DNA of 64,000 bases from the NCBI GenBank assembly GCA_013306675.1, contig JABLUY010000052.1, forward strand, positions 50,875 to 114,874. Reading direction: 5' to 3'. A model generated the notes under the pieces. The model worked only from the letters and a program-made list of their open reading frames with translations. It had not been told where the DNA came from and searched no databases. The position numbers and the translations under genes are program-made. Of the stretch, positions 8,631-19,362 are shown piece after piece (position 1 is the stretch's first letter; every line of letters starts with the position of its first letter). Origin of the DNA: Thraustochytrium sp. TN22 (taxonomy: Eukaryota; Sar; Bigyra; Thraustochytrida; Thraustochytriidae).

Positions 8631-10595
8631 AAGGACGAGCATGGCGCTGCTCAAGGTGGTGCCGCTGAAGTGACGGCGGCGGCGAAGCGGACCCGCGCCG
8701 CGCCGCCCGGTGATACGACCAGGCGCAAGCGACGGCGCGACGAGCAGCAGGAGGAGCTGCACGCAGAGCGGCTGCCCAGCGCCGAGCTCTACGAGCGGTC
8801 CTTCATGCACAGGTCCGTGGTGACGCATACCGCCGTGTCCACGGCGTGCGGCTTCATCATGACGGGCAGCGACGACGGCCAGGTGCGGTTCTGGAAGATC
8901 ATGCCGCGCAAGGTGGAGTTCGTCAAGTCGTACCAGGCGCACGCCGCGCGGCTCACGGCGCTTTGCGCGAGCGCCGACGAGCGCTTGCTGTGCAGCGCTG
9001 GCGACGACTGTAAGCTCAAGGTCTTCGACATCGCTGGCTTCGACATGATCAACATTTTGGCTCTCGACTTTTCACCGGGCCAGGTTACGTGGCTGCGCAG
9101 CCACCCGGCGGCCGCCGGCACGAGCCGCCAGCTGCTGGCCGTGGCGGCCGCGGACGACGGCATTGTCCGTGTCTTCGACCACGAGGCCACCGAGGACCCG
9201 GCGGTGCCGCTCGCCTCGGTGAAGATGCACCGCGCCCCGGTTACGTGCTTGACCTACGTGCCGGAGCACCACTGCGTCGTGAGTGCGGACCGCAAGGGCT
9301 TCATCGAGTACTGGACAAACGGCGCGGATGGCGACGTGAGTCGCTTTGCTGCGCCAGAGCGCGGAAGCGGGCCTGGCACCGTTCGCTTCGCGCGCAAGTT
9401 GGAGACGGACCTTTTCGAGCTCAACAAGCGCAAGACGCACGCCATTGGGCTCAGCGCGAGTCGCGACGGCAGGTCTCTCGCGATCACTTGCTCTGACGGC
9501 GCTGAAGTACTCATCTTTCGCCTCGCCTCTGGTAAGCTCAAGCGGTCCCTCACGGTGTCCGCCCCTGTTGATGCGGCTGCCGCCCCTGGTCTCGGCATCG
9601 ACGCTGTCGACCTGGGCCGCCGCCTAGCGGTGGAGCAAAAGTACCAAGAGGCCGTGTCGGCGGGCGAAGCGCCAGCCTCGGTGGCGATCTTCGACGAGTC
9701 CGGGCTCTTCGTGGTGGTGCCCACGCTCGAGGGCGTCAAGATCTTCGCGGCAGACTCGGGCGTCATGCTACGCACGCTCGGCCGCCTCGAGAGCTCCGAG
9801 CGCTTCGCCGCCCTCGCGCTCTATCAGGGCACGCCCTCGCGCGATTATCAGATGCAGCGCGCGTTGCACGGCGCCGACCGCACCGCCTTGGGCAACAACA
9901 CCAGTGGCCAGAGCGGCGCCGCATTGGAGCCCATCCTGGTGTGCAGCGCCTTCCAGAAACAACGCTTTTATCTCTTCACGTCCCGCGAACCAGCATCCGA
10001 GGACGACGGCGCAGCTGGACGTGACGTCTTCAACGAGAAGCCCATGGACGCCACCAGCGCCGCTGCCGGCGGAGAGGCGCAGGCCGTGACCCAGGTCCTG
10101 GCGCGCTCCGCGACGCTGCACACCACCATGGGCGACGTTGTCGTGGAGCTCTTTCCGGACGAGGCCCCGCTCACCGTGGAGAACTTCTCCACACATGCCA
10201 AACGCGGCTACTACGACGGCCTCACCTTCCACCGTGTCATCAAGGACTTTATGATTCAGGGCGGCGACCCCAAGGGTACGGGCACGGGCGGCGAGAGCAT
10301 CTGGGGTGGCACTTTCGCGGACGAGATCGACACCAAGCGCCTGCGGCACGACCGCCCGTTCACTCTCTCCATGGCCAACGGCGGCCCAGACACGAACGGC
10401 AGCCAGTTTTTCATCACCACGGTCGAGACGCCCTGGCTCGATGGCAAGCACACCGTTTTCGGCCGCGCCGTCAAGGGCACCGACGTCGTTCGGCAGATTG
10501 AGAGCGTCAAGGTCGATGCGGAGGACAAACCTCTCATTCCGGTCAAAATTCTCTCCATCTCAGTCGCACTCGCGCCGCCTGATCATGGCAAGTAG
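8433..10595 (+). CDS. PPWD1: WD40-cyclophilin peptidyl-prolyl isomerase, PPWD1-like
   Basis: 720 aa from [12 protein letters not shown] at 8433; the frame is open further upstream but in non-protein-like sequence. The N-terminus is low-complexity (Ala run, nt ~8480-8560, and an acidic run). A WD40 region follows, with repeats such as [20 protein letters not shown] and [10 protein letters not shown]. The C-terminal ~165 residues are a full cyclophilin domain: [29 protein letters not shown] (catalytic Arg, Phe and Gln), [16 protein letters not shown] and [11 protein letters not shown] with the cyclosporin-contact Trp. The same order (WD40 then cyclophilin) defines PPWD1, a nuclear spliceosome-associated isomerase; that role is inferred from family knowledge. 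It converges on aminotransferase 1. Confidence 0.95.
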
Positions 10596-11115
10596 AAACA
10601 AGAAATCCTTCAACTTCTGGCGAACGCCTCGCGAATTCATAGTCTGGGGCGCGGGCGGGGCGGACCCCTCCGCGCAGGGAGCTCCAGTACAGACCACCTG
10701 CGTGCGCAGGGCAAAAACACACGTGGTTCGACGAGGACCGCCTCTCACATGATATCACGCAGCAAATCATTGCCGCCCCAGGAAAGCTCACGCAAGGCTG
10801 TTGTCTATATCGCTGACGACGCCAGGCAGCGCCAACCGCAAAGAAGAGTTCCACTACGCGGGAGCTACTTCGCGAGACGCAGAGAAGGAGATCCATGTGG
10901 TGATGGAGAGCGCCGTCCTGGAACACACAACCCAAAGGCGGGGCCCTCAGGCTCTGCAGCTTCTAAGCTCGGTTCCCACCTCTGCGCCAACGTCTCCACG
11001 TGCGTGGAGAGCGCGCGAAGACCACTTTGCGGGACTCCTCCAACGCATCGACCGCTGACCTTCGGCCATCAGAAAGAGACTTCCCAACATGTACATTGGT
11101 GTACATACCATAGTG
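10596..11115. other. Intergenic, convergent 3' ends
   Basis: 520 bp between the PPWD1-like stop and the first aminotransferase stop. I see no gene or clear repeat in it. Confidence 0.6.
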
Positions 11116-13353
11116 TCATTCAGAGACAGGCGGCAGGGTCGAGCGCTGCGACAGCGCGTGCGCCTTCCGGACCAGATCGTCCTCGGCAAGGGCCGCAGCA
11201 TCATCCAGCGAGCGAGCTTCCGCGCCATTCTCAAAGTCCTCTGAGAGAGCAGGGTCGCGGCCGCCCTCGGTGGAGCATTCGGAGGAGGTCTCGGACATGG
11301 AAGTGGTGCGCGGCTTGCTGCCCAGCTGGCGGGGCAGCTGGTCGGCCACGACGTCAAGCTTGGCCCGCTCGCCGCGCTCCGCACGAAGGCGGAAGCCGCG
11401 CGGGCTGAGAGGGCTGGTGACCTCCTCGATCGGCGAGCGCGCCTCCGGGCTGGCCAGGGCCGTCTTGACCTCGAGTGACGTCACGGTCCACCGCAGCGGC
11501 GCGGTCATGTCCGAAAAGACAGGCTCCTCACTGGCGGCTGGCTCCTGCGCGGCCTCAACGCCGGCAGCGTGCAGCTGCTGCAGGCCGTCACGGAGAAGTG
11601 AGGCAAAGTCGGGCTCCGCATGCGCAGCGGCCGCGGTCTCGAACTTGGGCACAGGGCCGAGCGGGTCCGCGTCGCGGATCCACAGCCGGTTCGGGAAGGC
11701 GCCTGCACGGGATTTGTGTTTCCACTCGCCCGTCTTCGAGTTGAAGCGGTACAGCGGCAACAGCTTCCACCCGTGGTCTGCGACGGCGCGCACGGCATCC
11801 AGGACGTAGTCGGCCTCCGCATCGTCGAGAAAGTAGGCCAGGCTGAAGCGCGAAAAGCCCGGGCGCAGGAGCTCGGCCACCTCGGGGTTGGCGACCATGG
11901 CGTCCTCGTAGTCCTGCACGGCTGTCTGGTCCATGTCGAAGAGGCGCTGCGTGTAGGGCCCCGCACACATGCAACCACCGCGCGTCTGCACGCCGAAGAC
12001 GTCGTTCAGCACGGCGCACACGAAGTTGTATGGCAGGAAGCGCGCCTCATGGCGGATCAGAAACGAGACAATGGGTAGGCGCGCCACGCCGTCAGCGCGC
12101 GGCGGGCCGAGCAGCACGATGTTGGGATGGCTTTCGAGGCGGTCTGCGATGAGGCGGTTCCACTTGGTCTCCTGCGCGTGGATGCGCTTGTGGCCTACGG
12201 CTTCCTTGAGCTGGAACGCGAGACCCGCGCGGATCGAGCCGACCACGTCCGGCGTGCCGCCCTCCTCGCGTTCCACGGCGTGCGTCAGGTACCGCTGCGC
12301 ATCGTCGCGCACGTAGTAGACGGTGCCACCGCCGATGCTGCCTTCGCTTGGGGTGCCACTCGTAAAGAGTGACTCCTTGGCGATGAGCACGCCCGGCGTG
12401 TTGACGCCGCCCACAAACTTGTGCGGCGACACGAAGACTGCGTCCTTGTGCGCCAGCCCGTGGTCCGGGTGGTCCGCGCCCAGCTCCGGGTTCATGTCGA
12501 TGTGCACGTACGGGCCGGCCGCGGCGTAATCCCAGCAGGCCAGCGCACCGTGGCGGTGCAGCACGGCCGAGACCGCGTCCACGTCCTCGAGGACGCCCGT
12601 GACATTGGACCCCGCCGAGAAGGCGCCCACACGCAACGGGCGGTCGCTGTGCATGCGGAGAAGCTCAGCAAGCACCTCGCGGTCCACCCCGAGGCCGTCC
12701 GGCCGCGCCGGCACGCTGACCACGTCCGCGCCGGACTCGCGCCACGGGAGCAAGTTGCTGTGGTGCTCAAATGCGCCGGTGAAAATCACGGGCCGCGTGC
12801 TGACGTCTTCCGTGGGCTCGCGCAGGCCGAGCACGCTGACCAGGCGATTGATGGCACCCGTGCTGCCGGAGCCCGTGAAGATGACGACGTCGCGCTGCGC
12901 GTTGACGGCGTGTTCGATGATCTGGCGCGCCTCGGCGCGGAAGCACGTGCTTTGCAGGCCGGTCGCAGACGTGAGTGTGTGCGTGTTGGCGTAGAGCGGG
13001 TACACGCGGTCGCGCACGAATGCGTCGACGCTATCAAAGGCACGGCCGCTGGCGGTCCAGTCCGCATACACGATGGGCTTCTGACCGAAGGGAGTGTCGA
13101 CGGGCGTGTAGGCGCCCACAACACCCCTGCGCATGCGCTCAAGGGCAGCTTCATCCCCAGGCGTCCCAATCATCCCAGGCATCACGATGGCATTGTCCTG
13201 CGGGATTGCCTGCTTCTCCTTCTGCTGCTGCGGCTGCTGCTGCGGCTGCTGCTGCTGCGGCTGCGGCGGTGGTGGCGACTGCGGCTGCTGCAAGGGCGGC
13301 TCCGGCTGCAGCGCGAGGTCCTTGGCAAGCTGCTTGCTCTGCGTGCAGCCCAT
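11116..13353 (-). CDS. Class V aminotransferase / cysteine-desulfurase-like, MGCTQS-anchored (paralogue 1)
   Basis: 745 aa. It begins MGCTQSK: Gly2, Cys3 and Ser6 match the N-myristoylation plus palmitoylation signal known from Src-family kinases (MGCxxS), so membrane attachment is inferred. A Pro/Gln linker (nt ~13200-13320) leads to a PLP-dependent class V fold: YADWTASGRAFDSVD, TGSGSTGAINRL, the PLP lysine in SPHKFVGGVNTPG (about Lys312), and RGGCMCAGPY with Cys461/Cys463. This Cys motif sits where SufS-type desulfurases have RxGHHCAxP and MOCOS-type sulfurases have a Cys pair, so sulfur mobilisation from cysteine is a reasonable but unproven activity. A ~190-residue C-terminal extension is shared in part with the two neighbours (GEWKHKSR, QLHAAGVEAA, PLRW). 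It is the first member of a tandem minus-strand array of three. Confidence 0.88.
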   Translation of the reverse strand: MGCTQSKQLAKDLALQPEPPLQQPQSPPPPQPQQQQPQQQPQQQKEKQAIPQDNAIVMPGMIGTPGDEAALERMRRGVVGAYTPVDTPFGQKPIVYADWTASGRAFDSVDAFVRDRVYPLYANTHTLTSATGLQSTCFRAEARQIIEHAVNAQRDVVIFTGSGSTGAINRLVSVLGLREPTEDVSTRPVIFTGAFEHHSNLLPWRESGADVVSVPARPDGLGVDREVLAELLRMHSDRPLRVGAFSAGSNVTGVLEDVDAVSAVLHRHGALACWDYAAAGPYVHIDMNPELGADHPDHGLAHKDAVFVSPHKFVGGVNTPGVLIAKESLFTSGTPSEGSIGGGTVYYVRDDAQRYLTHAVEREEGGTPDVVGSIRAGLAFQLKEAVGHKRIHAQETKWNRLIADRLESHPNIVLLGPPRADGVARLPIVSFLIRHEARFLPYNFVCAVLNDVFGVQTRGGCMCAGPYTQRLFDMDQTAVQDYEDAMVANPEVAELLRPGFSRFSLAYFLDDAEADYVLDAVRAVADHGWKLLPLYRFNSKTGEWKHKSRAGAFPNRLWIRDADPLGPVPKFETAAAAHAEPDFASLLRDGLQQLHAAGVEAAQEPAASEEPVFSDMTAPLRWTVTSLEVKTALASPEARSPIEEVTSPLSPRGFRLRAERGERAKLDVVADQLPRQLGSKPRTTSMSETSSECSTEGGRDPALSEDFENGAEARSLDDAAALAEDDLVRKAHALSQRSTLPPVSE

Positions 13354-13365
13354 GCTTCGTGCTTG

Positions 13366-13405
13366 TTGATCGATTCAAATGAGGTTTGATCGATTCGGAT
13401 GAGGT
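13366..13405. repeat. 20-bp direct repeat at the 5' end of paralogue 1
   Basis: Two adjacent copies of TTGATCGATTC(AA/GG)ATGAGGT start 12 bp before the ATG of the MGCTQS aminotransferase gene (minus strand), so they probably lie in its 5' UTR or core promoter. Confidence 0.85.
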
Positions 13406-14670
13406 TTGGGGTTTGCTCGCCGTGCTCTGTCTGCCGCCGGTCCCCACAACGAACCGGGACTTGTCCTTTGGTGACTTGCTTGACCTACTCCCTTTGGTTG
13501 TCCGTCCACGAGCCAGCTGTGAGGCGTTGACTGATCGGTGGGACGGCAAGCCGCGGTCAACTTCGAGTCCAGGGTCTCCCGCCAAATTGCCCGTGCCGCT
13601 GGCCTCTGGCGCTACGCAGCTGCCGCCTACGCAGCTGCCGATGCCCGATGTAATGCGCAAGCGCGATCTGCGCGCGCCCCCCGTCCAGGTACTAGTGCCT
13701 GGACAACAGCCAGTGCTGAAGCGTGCTGTAGGCTAGTGACCCCGGATGGACAGTTTCCGGGCGGCGTTAAACCGCGACAACTATCAAGTCGCCGTCCACA
13801 ATCATTTCAGCGGGCCTTCTCAGACCCATTCTCCCCCGCGCGCGGCCCAGGCGGGCCGGAAGAGAAATTCTTGTTGTTAGTTTTGCCAGCAGTGGAGGGT
13901 GCAGGCAACGGCTTTTACAGAGAGGGCTCGGACGCGAGCCAGGCGGCTTCGCGCACACGGCATGGACTATCAATGGCCTGCCACCTCCGCAACAGCGTGT
14001 GTTGACTGCCTCACGGCGTCGGCTGGGCACTGGCACTGCAGCTTTGGCTTTTTCCTAAAATCAAAGGATGGACCTCGCTCGTCCTACTCACTGGCCCGCG
14101 GTGCCTGGCCAGCGGGCGATCATCGCGCGTAATCGGGCCACCGCGCGCGCCCGCCCCCGGGGGCCTGCCCCCCACCCCAGCCTGCGCCACGCTCCGTTTC
14201 CTTCACTTTCAAGTTCCTCTCCAACTCCGATTCCGCCCGAGTGCCCCCCTCCCCACATTCCTCTGCTCGCGCCGCATCGTGGACGATGAGATGAGCGTGA
14301 TCATCCTGCTGGCCGGTGGACTCGGAGGCCCGCGTCGTTCGCGCGGTTCGTTGACCGAGTCGGGTCCGGGTCCGTCGCGGTGACTCCGCTTCAAGTTCGC
14401 CGACGCGGAGGAGGGCCAGTGACTGGCGACAGTGGCAAGCTCGCGGCCGGAGGCGGGCGCGCACACCCGCAACTTGTGGTTGGCCGCGTGGTCTCTGGGC
14501 GACCCGCAAGTCCCAGGGAAGGGGGTCCTGACTCCTGACTCCTGAGCCGCCACAGCAGCGATCGCTGCGGGTCAAAGCTCCGGGCGCCGCGCCCGAGGGC
14601 CGTGCCGTGTCACGGTGCCGCGCCGAGCTAGTCGGCTCCGCCCCCGTCAGCCAGGCAGCTCGTCCGCTTC

Positions 14671-14699
14671 GCTCGCTCGCTCGCTCGCTCGCTCGCTCG
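14671..14699. repeat. GCTC tetranucleotide microsatellite
   Basis: About seven tandem GCTC units in the spacer between aminotransferase paralogues 1 and 2. The same unit recurs near 33608, 45476 and inside the GH114-like gene. Confidence 0.9.
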
Positions 14700-15296
14700 T
14701 CCGGAGTCTCTCGCTTCCGCAACGGGACGAACGAGCCCGCGCCGCGCGTCCGCGGCGCTGGCTCGCCGGAGGCGGCGATTCCGGGACGGCCCGCCACCGG
14801 CCTGGACACAGTGGGCCGGGCGCTTCGCTTCACCCCTCAAGCGTGCATTTTGCGGCGAAACGGAAGGTCCGAGGAGGAGGTTTTCGAGGGGGACTTCAAG
14901 CTGGACTTGTCGGCTCCGCGATTCGAGTGGCGGATTGGGTTCTCCGAGTCCTTCATAGCAGGAAAACTTTTGAAGACCAGCGGACGACCGCCCAAGTCCC
15001 GTCCGCGCTGCCAGTGCCGCGGGATCATCTCTTGCGTCGCGCCGACGCCCATCAGGTGTGTCGATCACGTGTGGCCGCGGGATACTAAGGCCTAGCGCGA
15101 CCAGCGCGACCAGTGAAGGCGGATTGACCGCCCAGGCCCGGCAATTTGGTGCCATGGCTACTGCAAGAGACCCACCACCATGTGCACTCACTCAGCAAGC
15201 AACCGCGAACATGAAGCAGAAACATTGATCATCAGAGTGTCTCAGAGTCCGTCCGATTCCGAAGGCCCCTAGCAAGTAGCGCGTAGCAGCTCGAAG

Positions 15297-17582
15297 TCAG
15301 AGCCAGGGCTGGGCCGAGGACTGGGCGTCGGCCAAGGTTTGAGTGTGAGGCTGGCGCAGCTTGCGCGTCACCGACAGCCTGAGGGTGTCGTCGACCTCAC
15401 CGTTGCGGCTGTCGGGGCTCTCAAGCTCGGTATCGGACTCGGGTTCTTCGCCGTCAACGTCGGAGTTCTCGCAGGACGAGGACGCGCCGTCGGAGAAAGA
15501 AGCGGTGAGCAGGTCATGCTTGGAACGGTGGTTCGTGAGGTCGTCGCTCTTGTTCTCAGTGACCTCGGCCTCCTCCTCCTCCTGTCGGGCTAGGCGCAGC
15601 TGCTCGAGCGCCGCGCCGAGGTGCATTGTCTCGCCGCGCTCCACGTGCCGGCGATACGTGTCTGGGTCAAGCGGGCCTGCGAGCGGCAGGAGGTCGGGAG
15701 ACTCGACGGCGGTCTTGCCAGAGCCCTCGTGCAGACGGGCGCCGACCTCCTCGGGCATGACGAACCAACGCAGAGGCGCTACGTCGGCCGCGAAGAGCGT
15801 TCCCTCCGTCTGAGCTTCCTTGGCAGCCTCAACGCCGGCAGCGTGCAGCTGGGCCACGCCCACGCGGAGTAGGTCCGCGAAATCCGGCTTAGCATGCGCG
15901 GCATGCACGTCGTCCACGGACGCGCGCCGCGCAGGGCCGAGCGGGTCCGCGTCGCGGATCCACAGACGGTTCGGGAAGGCGTTGACGCGCGTTTTGTGCT
16001 TCCACTCGCCCGTGCGCGGATTGAAGCGGTACAGCGGCAGCAGCTTCCAGGCGTGCTCGGCAACGACGCGCACAGCATCCAGTACGTAGTTGGCCTCGTC
16101 GTCATCGAGAAAGTAGGCCAGGCTGAAACGCGTGAAGCCCGGCCGCAGGTACTCGGAGTGCTCCGGGTTCGCAACCATGGCATCCTCAAAGGCCTGCACC
16201 ACGTCCTCGGACATGCCGAGCAGGCGCTGCGTGTACGGGCCGGCGCACATGCAGCCGCCGCGCGTCTGCACACCAAAGACGTCGTTCAGGACGGCGCACA
16301 CGAAGTTGTAGTGCAAGAAGCGCGCCTCGTGGCGGACTAGGAACGAGACGATCGGCAGGCGCGCCACGCCTTCGGTGCGCGGCGGGCCGAGCAGCACAAG
16401 CTTGGGGTGGCCCTCCAGACGGTCCACCACGCGGCGGTTCCACTTGGCCTCCTGCGCGTGAATGCGCTTGTGGCCCACAGCCTCCTTGAGCTGGAACGCG
16501 AGGCCCGCGCGGATCGAGCCGACCACGTCCGGCGTGCCGCCCTCCTCGCGCTCCACGACATTGGAAAGGTACCGCTGCGTGTCGTCGCGCACGAAGAGCA
16601 CCGTGCCGCCACCGATGCTGCCCTCGCTTGGCGTCTCGCTCGTAAAGAGTGCCTCCTTGGCGATGAGCACACCCGGCGTGTTGACGCCGCCCACAAACTT
16701 GTGCGGCGACACGAAGACTGCGTCCTTGTGCGCCAGCCCGTGGTCCGGGTGGTCCGCGCTCAGCTCCGGGTTCATGTCGATGTGCACGTACGGGCCGGCA
16801 GCGGCGTAATCCCAGCAGGCCAGCGCACCGTGGCGGTGCAGCACGGCCGAGACCGCGTCCACGTTCTCGAGGACGCCCGTGACATTGGACCCTGCCGAGA
16901 AGGCGCCCACACGCAACGGGCGGTCGCTGTACGCGCGGAGAAGCTCAGCGAGCGCCTCGCGGTCCACGCCGAGGCCGTCCGGCCGCGCCGGCACGTTGAC
17001 CACGTCCGCGCCGGACTCGCGCCAGGGCAGCAAGTTGCTGTGGTGCTCGAGCGCGCCGGTGAAGACCACGGGCCGCTTGGCACCGTCTACGACCGGCTCG
17101 CGCAGGCCGAGCACGCTGACCAGACGGTTGATGGCGCCTGTGCAGCCAGAACCCGTGAAGATGACGACGTCGTGCTGCGCGTTGACGGCGTGTTCGATGA
17201 TCTGGCGCGCCTCGGCGCGGAAGCACGTGCTCTGGAGCCCTGTCGACGAGGTTAGCGTGTGCGTGTTGGCGTAGAACGGGTAGACACGGTCGCGCACGAA
17301 GTCGTCGACGCTGTCAAAGGCGCGCCCGCTGGCGGTCCAATCCGCGTACACGATGGGCTTCTGGCCGTAGGGCGTGTCTACGGGAGCATAGGCGCCCACA
17401 ACGCCCTCACGCATGCGCTGGAAAGCCGCATCGTCCAGCATCAACTCGGCCGAGCCCAGCCCACTGACGCTCTCCAGCGTCGTGCTCACGCTCTCGTGCG
17501 CCTCGTGGAGCTGCGACGCGCGCCTGGGCTTCTTTCGCAGACGCTGCCCCTGCGCGTGTGCCTGACTCTGCGTGCAGCCCAT
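15297..17582 (-). CDS. Class V aminotransferase / cysteine-desulfurase-like, MGCTQS-anchored (paralogue 2)
   Basis: 761 aa, closely similar to the downstream neighbour through the catalytic part. It begins MGCTQSQAHAQ, again a dual-acylation signal. PLP lysine about Lys295 (SPHKFVGGVNTPG); cysteines about 444/446 in RGGCMCAGPY. The N-terminal linker differs from that of paralogue 1 (no Pro/Gln run). The C-terminal extension carries PLRWFVMPEEV, DPDTYRRHVERG and then a highly acidic/Ser-rich tail. Retention of the lysine and both cysteines argues for an active enzyme. The strong conservation between paralogues 1 and 2 suggests recent duplication or gene conversion. Confidence 0.88.
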   Translation of the reverse strand: MGCTQSQAHAQGQRLRKKPRRASQLHEAHESVSTTLESVSGLGSAELMLDDAAFQRMREGVVGAYAPVDTPYGQKPIVYADWTASGRAFDSVDDFVRDRVYPFYANTHTLTSSTGLQSTCFRAEARQIIEHAVNAQHDVVIFTGSGCTGAINRLVSVLGLREPVVDGAKRPVVFTGALEHHSNLLPWRESGADVVNVPARPDGLGVDREALAELLRAYSDRPLRVGAFSAGSNVTGVLENVDAVSAVLHRHGALACWDYAAAGPYVHIDMNPELSADHPDHGLAHKDAVFVSPHKFVGGVNTPGVLIAKEALFTSETPSEGSIGGGTVLFVRDDTQRYLSNVVEREEGGTPDVVGSIRAGLAFQLKEAVGHKRIHAQEAKWNRRVVDRLEGHPKLVLLGPPRTEGVARLPIVSFLVRHEARFLHYNFVCAVLNDVFGVQTRGGCMCAGPYTQRLLGMSEDVVQAFEDAMVANPEHSEYLRPGFTRFSLAYFLDDDEANYVLDAVRVVAEHAWKLLPLYRFNPRTGEWKHKTRVNAFPNRLWIRDADPLGPARRASVDDVHAAHAKPDFADLLRVGVAQLHAAGVEAAKEAQTEGTLFAADVAPLRWFVMPEEVGARLHEGSGKTAVESPDLLPLAGPLDPDTYRRHVERGETMHLGAALEQLRLARQEEEEAEVTENKSDDLTNHRSKHDLLTASFSDGASSSCENSDVDGEEPESDTELESPDSRNGEVDDTLRLSVTRKLRQPHTQTLADAQSSAQPWL

Positions 17583-18266
17583 CTTGCGAGTGGGTCGAGC
17601 TGGAGGGTACTAGTAGAGCGCGAGCGCGCTGCCTCGGGTTTCTGCTTTGTCGGGCTCCAAGTCGTCCGCACGCGCCGCAGTGCACTGCGCTCGCGTGCCG
17701 CTTCCGGCGGGCCGTCAACGAGCGCGCGCCCAAGCTCGCGAGCTTGTCAGGGCTTGTCACGCGAGAAGCTCTGCCAAGGCGTCCGCGCGGGCTTGGGCTT
17801 GGGCTCAGGCTTGCTTTGCTTTGCTTTGCGGTCGTCTGTCCGGGCGCCGGACCTCGTGCAGCGCGAGTGCACTGCTGCACTGCTGGCAGTCTGCTGCCAC
17901 CCCGCAACCCACTGGCGCGCAGCGAACGAGTCGGGCCGCTCGGGGCGGCTTTGGACGGCGGAGAATGCAGCACAGCAGCGATTGGGTTCTGCTGCCGCAG
18001 CGCGCGCGGCGAGCTCGCGCCCGTCAACGCGCTTGCCAACGCACGCGCCACGGGCGCTGTGCCCTCGGGGCGCGCGTCTGGTCCCCGAGCGCGGCCGACC
18101 GGGGCGCGGCAACGCCGCTGCAATACGCCGGCGACTTTACCCGGGCCCGGCTCCCCTTCCAGCGGCATCCAGCCTGAGCTCACTGACCTGACAACAACAA
18201 CTTGAAGGGCGCGGATCGGCCGGCTCGTCGGCCGCGCGCGAGACGCGGCGGGAGCGAGCGCCGCGA

Positions 18267-18368
18267 GCGAGCGAGCGCCGCGAGCGAGCGGGCCAAGACG
18301 AGATCACGATGGCGAGCGAGCGCCGCGAGCGAGCGGGCCAAGACGAGATCAAGATGGCGAGCGAGCGT
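18267..18368. repeat. 45-bp minisatellite, two full units plus a partial third
   Basis: Units at 18267-18311 and 18312-18356 differ at one base; a third begins at 18357. Each is built from GAGC/GCGAGC motifs plus the segment GGCCAAGACGAGATCA. Confidence 0.9.
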
Positions 18369-18433
18369 GACTTGAAGTTGGAGAGAATCGCGGGCCGGGC
18401 GCTCACCAGAGCCCAGGCAACGGGACAGCCAGT

Positions 18434-18470
18434 AGCTACTAGCTAGCTAGCTACTCTACTAGTAGCTCTA
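18434..18470. repeat. CTAG/AGCT microsatellite
   Basis: Imperfect tandem CTAG units with embedded TACT variants, in intergenic DNA. Confidence 0.85.
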
Positions 18471-19330
18471 AGAGCTCGACTCGACTACCAGTGCGCCCAT
18501 GGCCCCCAAGTGCCAACTGCACGCGCGACCAGCGCGCGCTGGAAACGCTCTGTTTGGAGCCTCGAAACGCTTTGAGATCGCGAGCGACTCCCCGCCAGTG
18601 AGATGTTTGCTCAGCTGCCCATGGCCGGTAGGTTACCCGGTCTGGACGGAGGAGCGGAGCCAGCCGGCGGCTCGGCGATAGCAGCCCCGCACTCGGTTGT
18701 CGTGTCGACTCCCTCCCCTGACTCACATCAGCCTGTCTGCGAACGACCGACCGACGGCCGCCTGCTCGTAGCTAGCTGCAGCGCCAGTGCCAACGCCTGG
18801 ATCGTCGGCTCCATGCAGCGCGGCGCCGCTGCCCAGCGCGGCGCCGTGGCGAGGGCCTGAGCCGCCCCGTAGCTCGTCGCCGCGCGTAAGTAGGTATCTC
18901 AAGTTGCAACTCCTGCCACTGGCAGTGCTCCGCACTGCAATGAGCGGTGACCTGAGCTCCCAAGTGCACAGCGACTGCGGGCCGTGGACAGCCTGAGCCT
19001 GAGCGGCGCGCCAGTCAAGTTGGCGCCCGGGCCGGGGCGGTGGCCCGGGCGATGGCCGCCTCACCGAGAGGCTCCTGCATCTTGATAGCGATGCTTGGAG
19101 CAAATCCGCTGCGGCCTTACCTGGCCGCATCGGCCAACGCGTACGGCCGGAGGCTGCCTGCCGCCCTCCGCGCGGCAAGGCCAGCCGGCTGCGGTTCAGG
19201 GGAAGAGCCAGAGGCGGCCGACAGAGGCGGCCGACAGAGTTATTATTTAGCGCGGTCATGGTCGAGGCTGGCGGACTTCCATCCGAGCTGGCTAGCTACT
19301 AGCTAAAGACCTCACTCATCTCGCTCTGGT

Positions 19331-19362
19331 AGAGCTAGCTAGCTTTAGCTAGCTAGCTAGCT
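19331..19362. repeat. CTAG/AGCT microsatellite
   Basis: Interrupted tandem AGCT units, in the same spacer as the copy at 18434. Confidence 0.85.

Larger units (their letters stand above)
13354..15296. other. Intergenic spacer between aminotransferase paralogues 1 and 2
   Basis: 1.9 kb with no recognisable gene; open frames on both strands have chance-like composition. It contains a 20-bp direct repeat just upstream of paralogue 1 (13366-13405) and a GCTC microsatellite (14671-14699). Copies of TTCAAGTT occur at ~14205 and ~14391. Confidence 0.6.

Noticed and set aside
13354-15296. A hidden gene in the aminotransferase spacer (237-codon minus and 162-codon plus frames)
   Set aside because: Arg/Ser/Gly-rich chance composition on both strands; no domain, signal or good start context.
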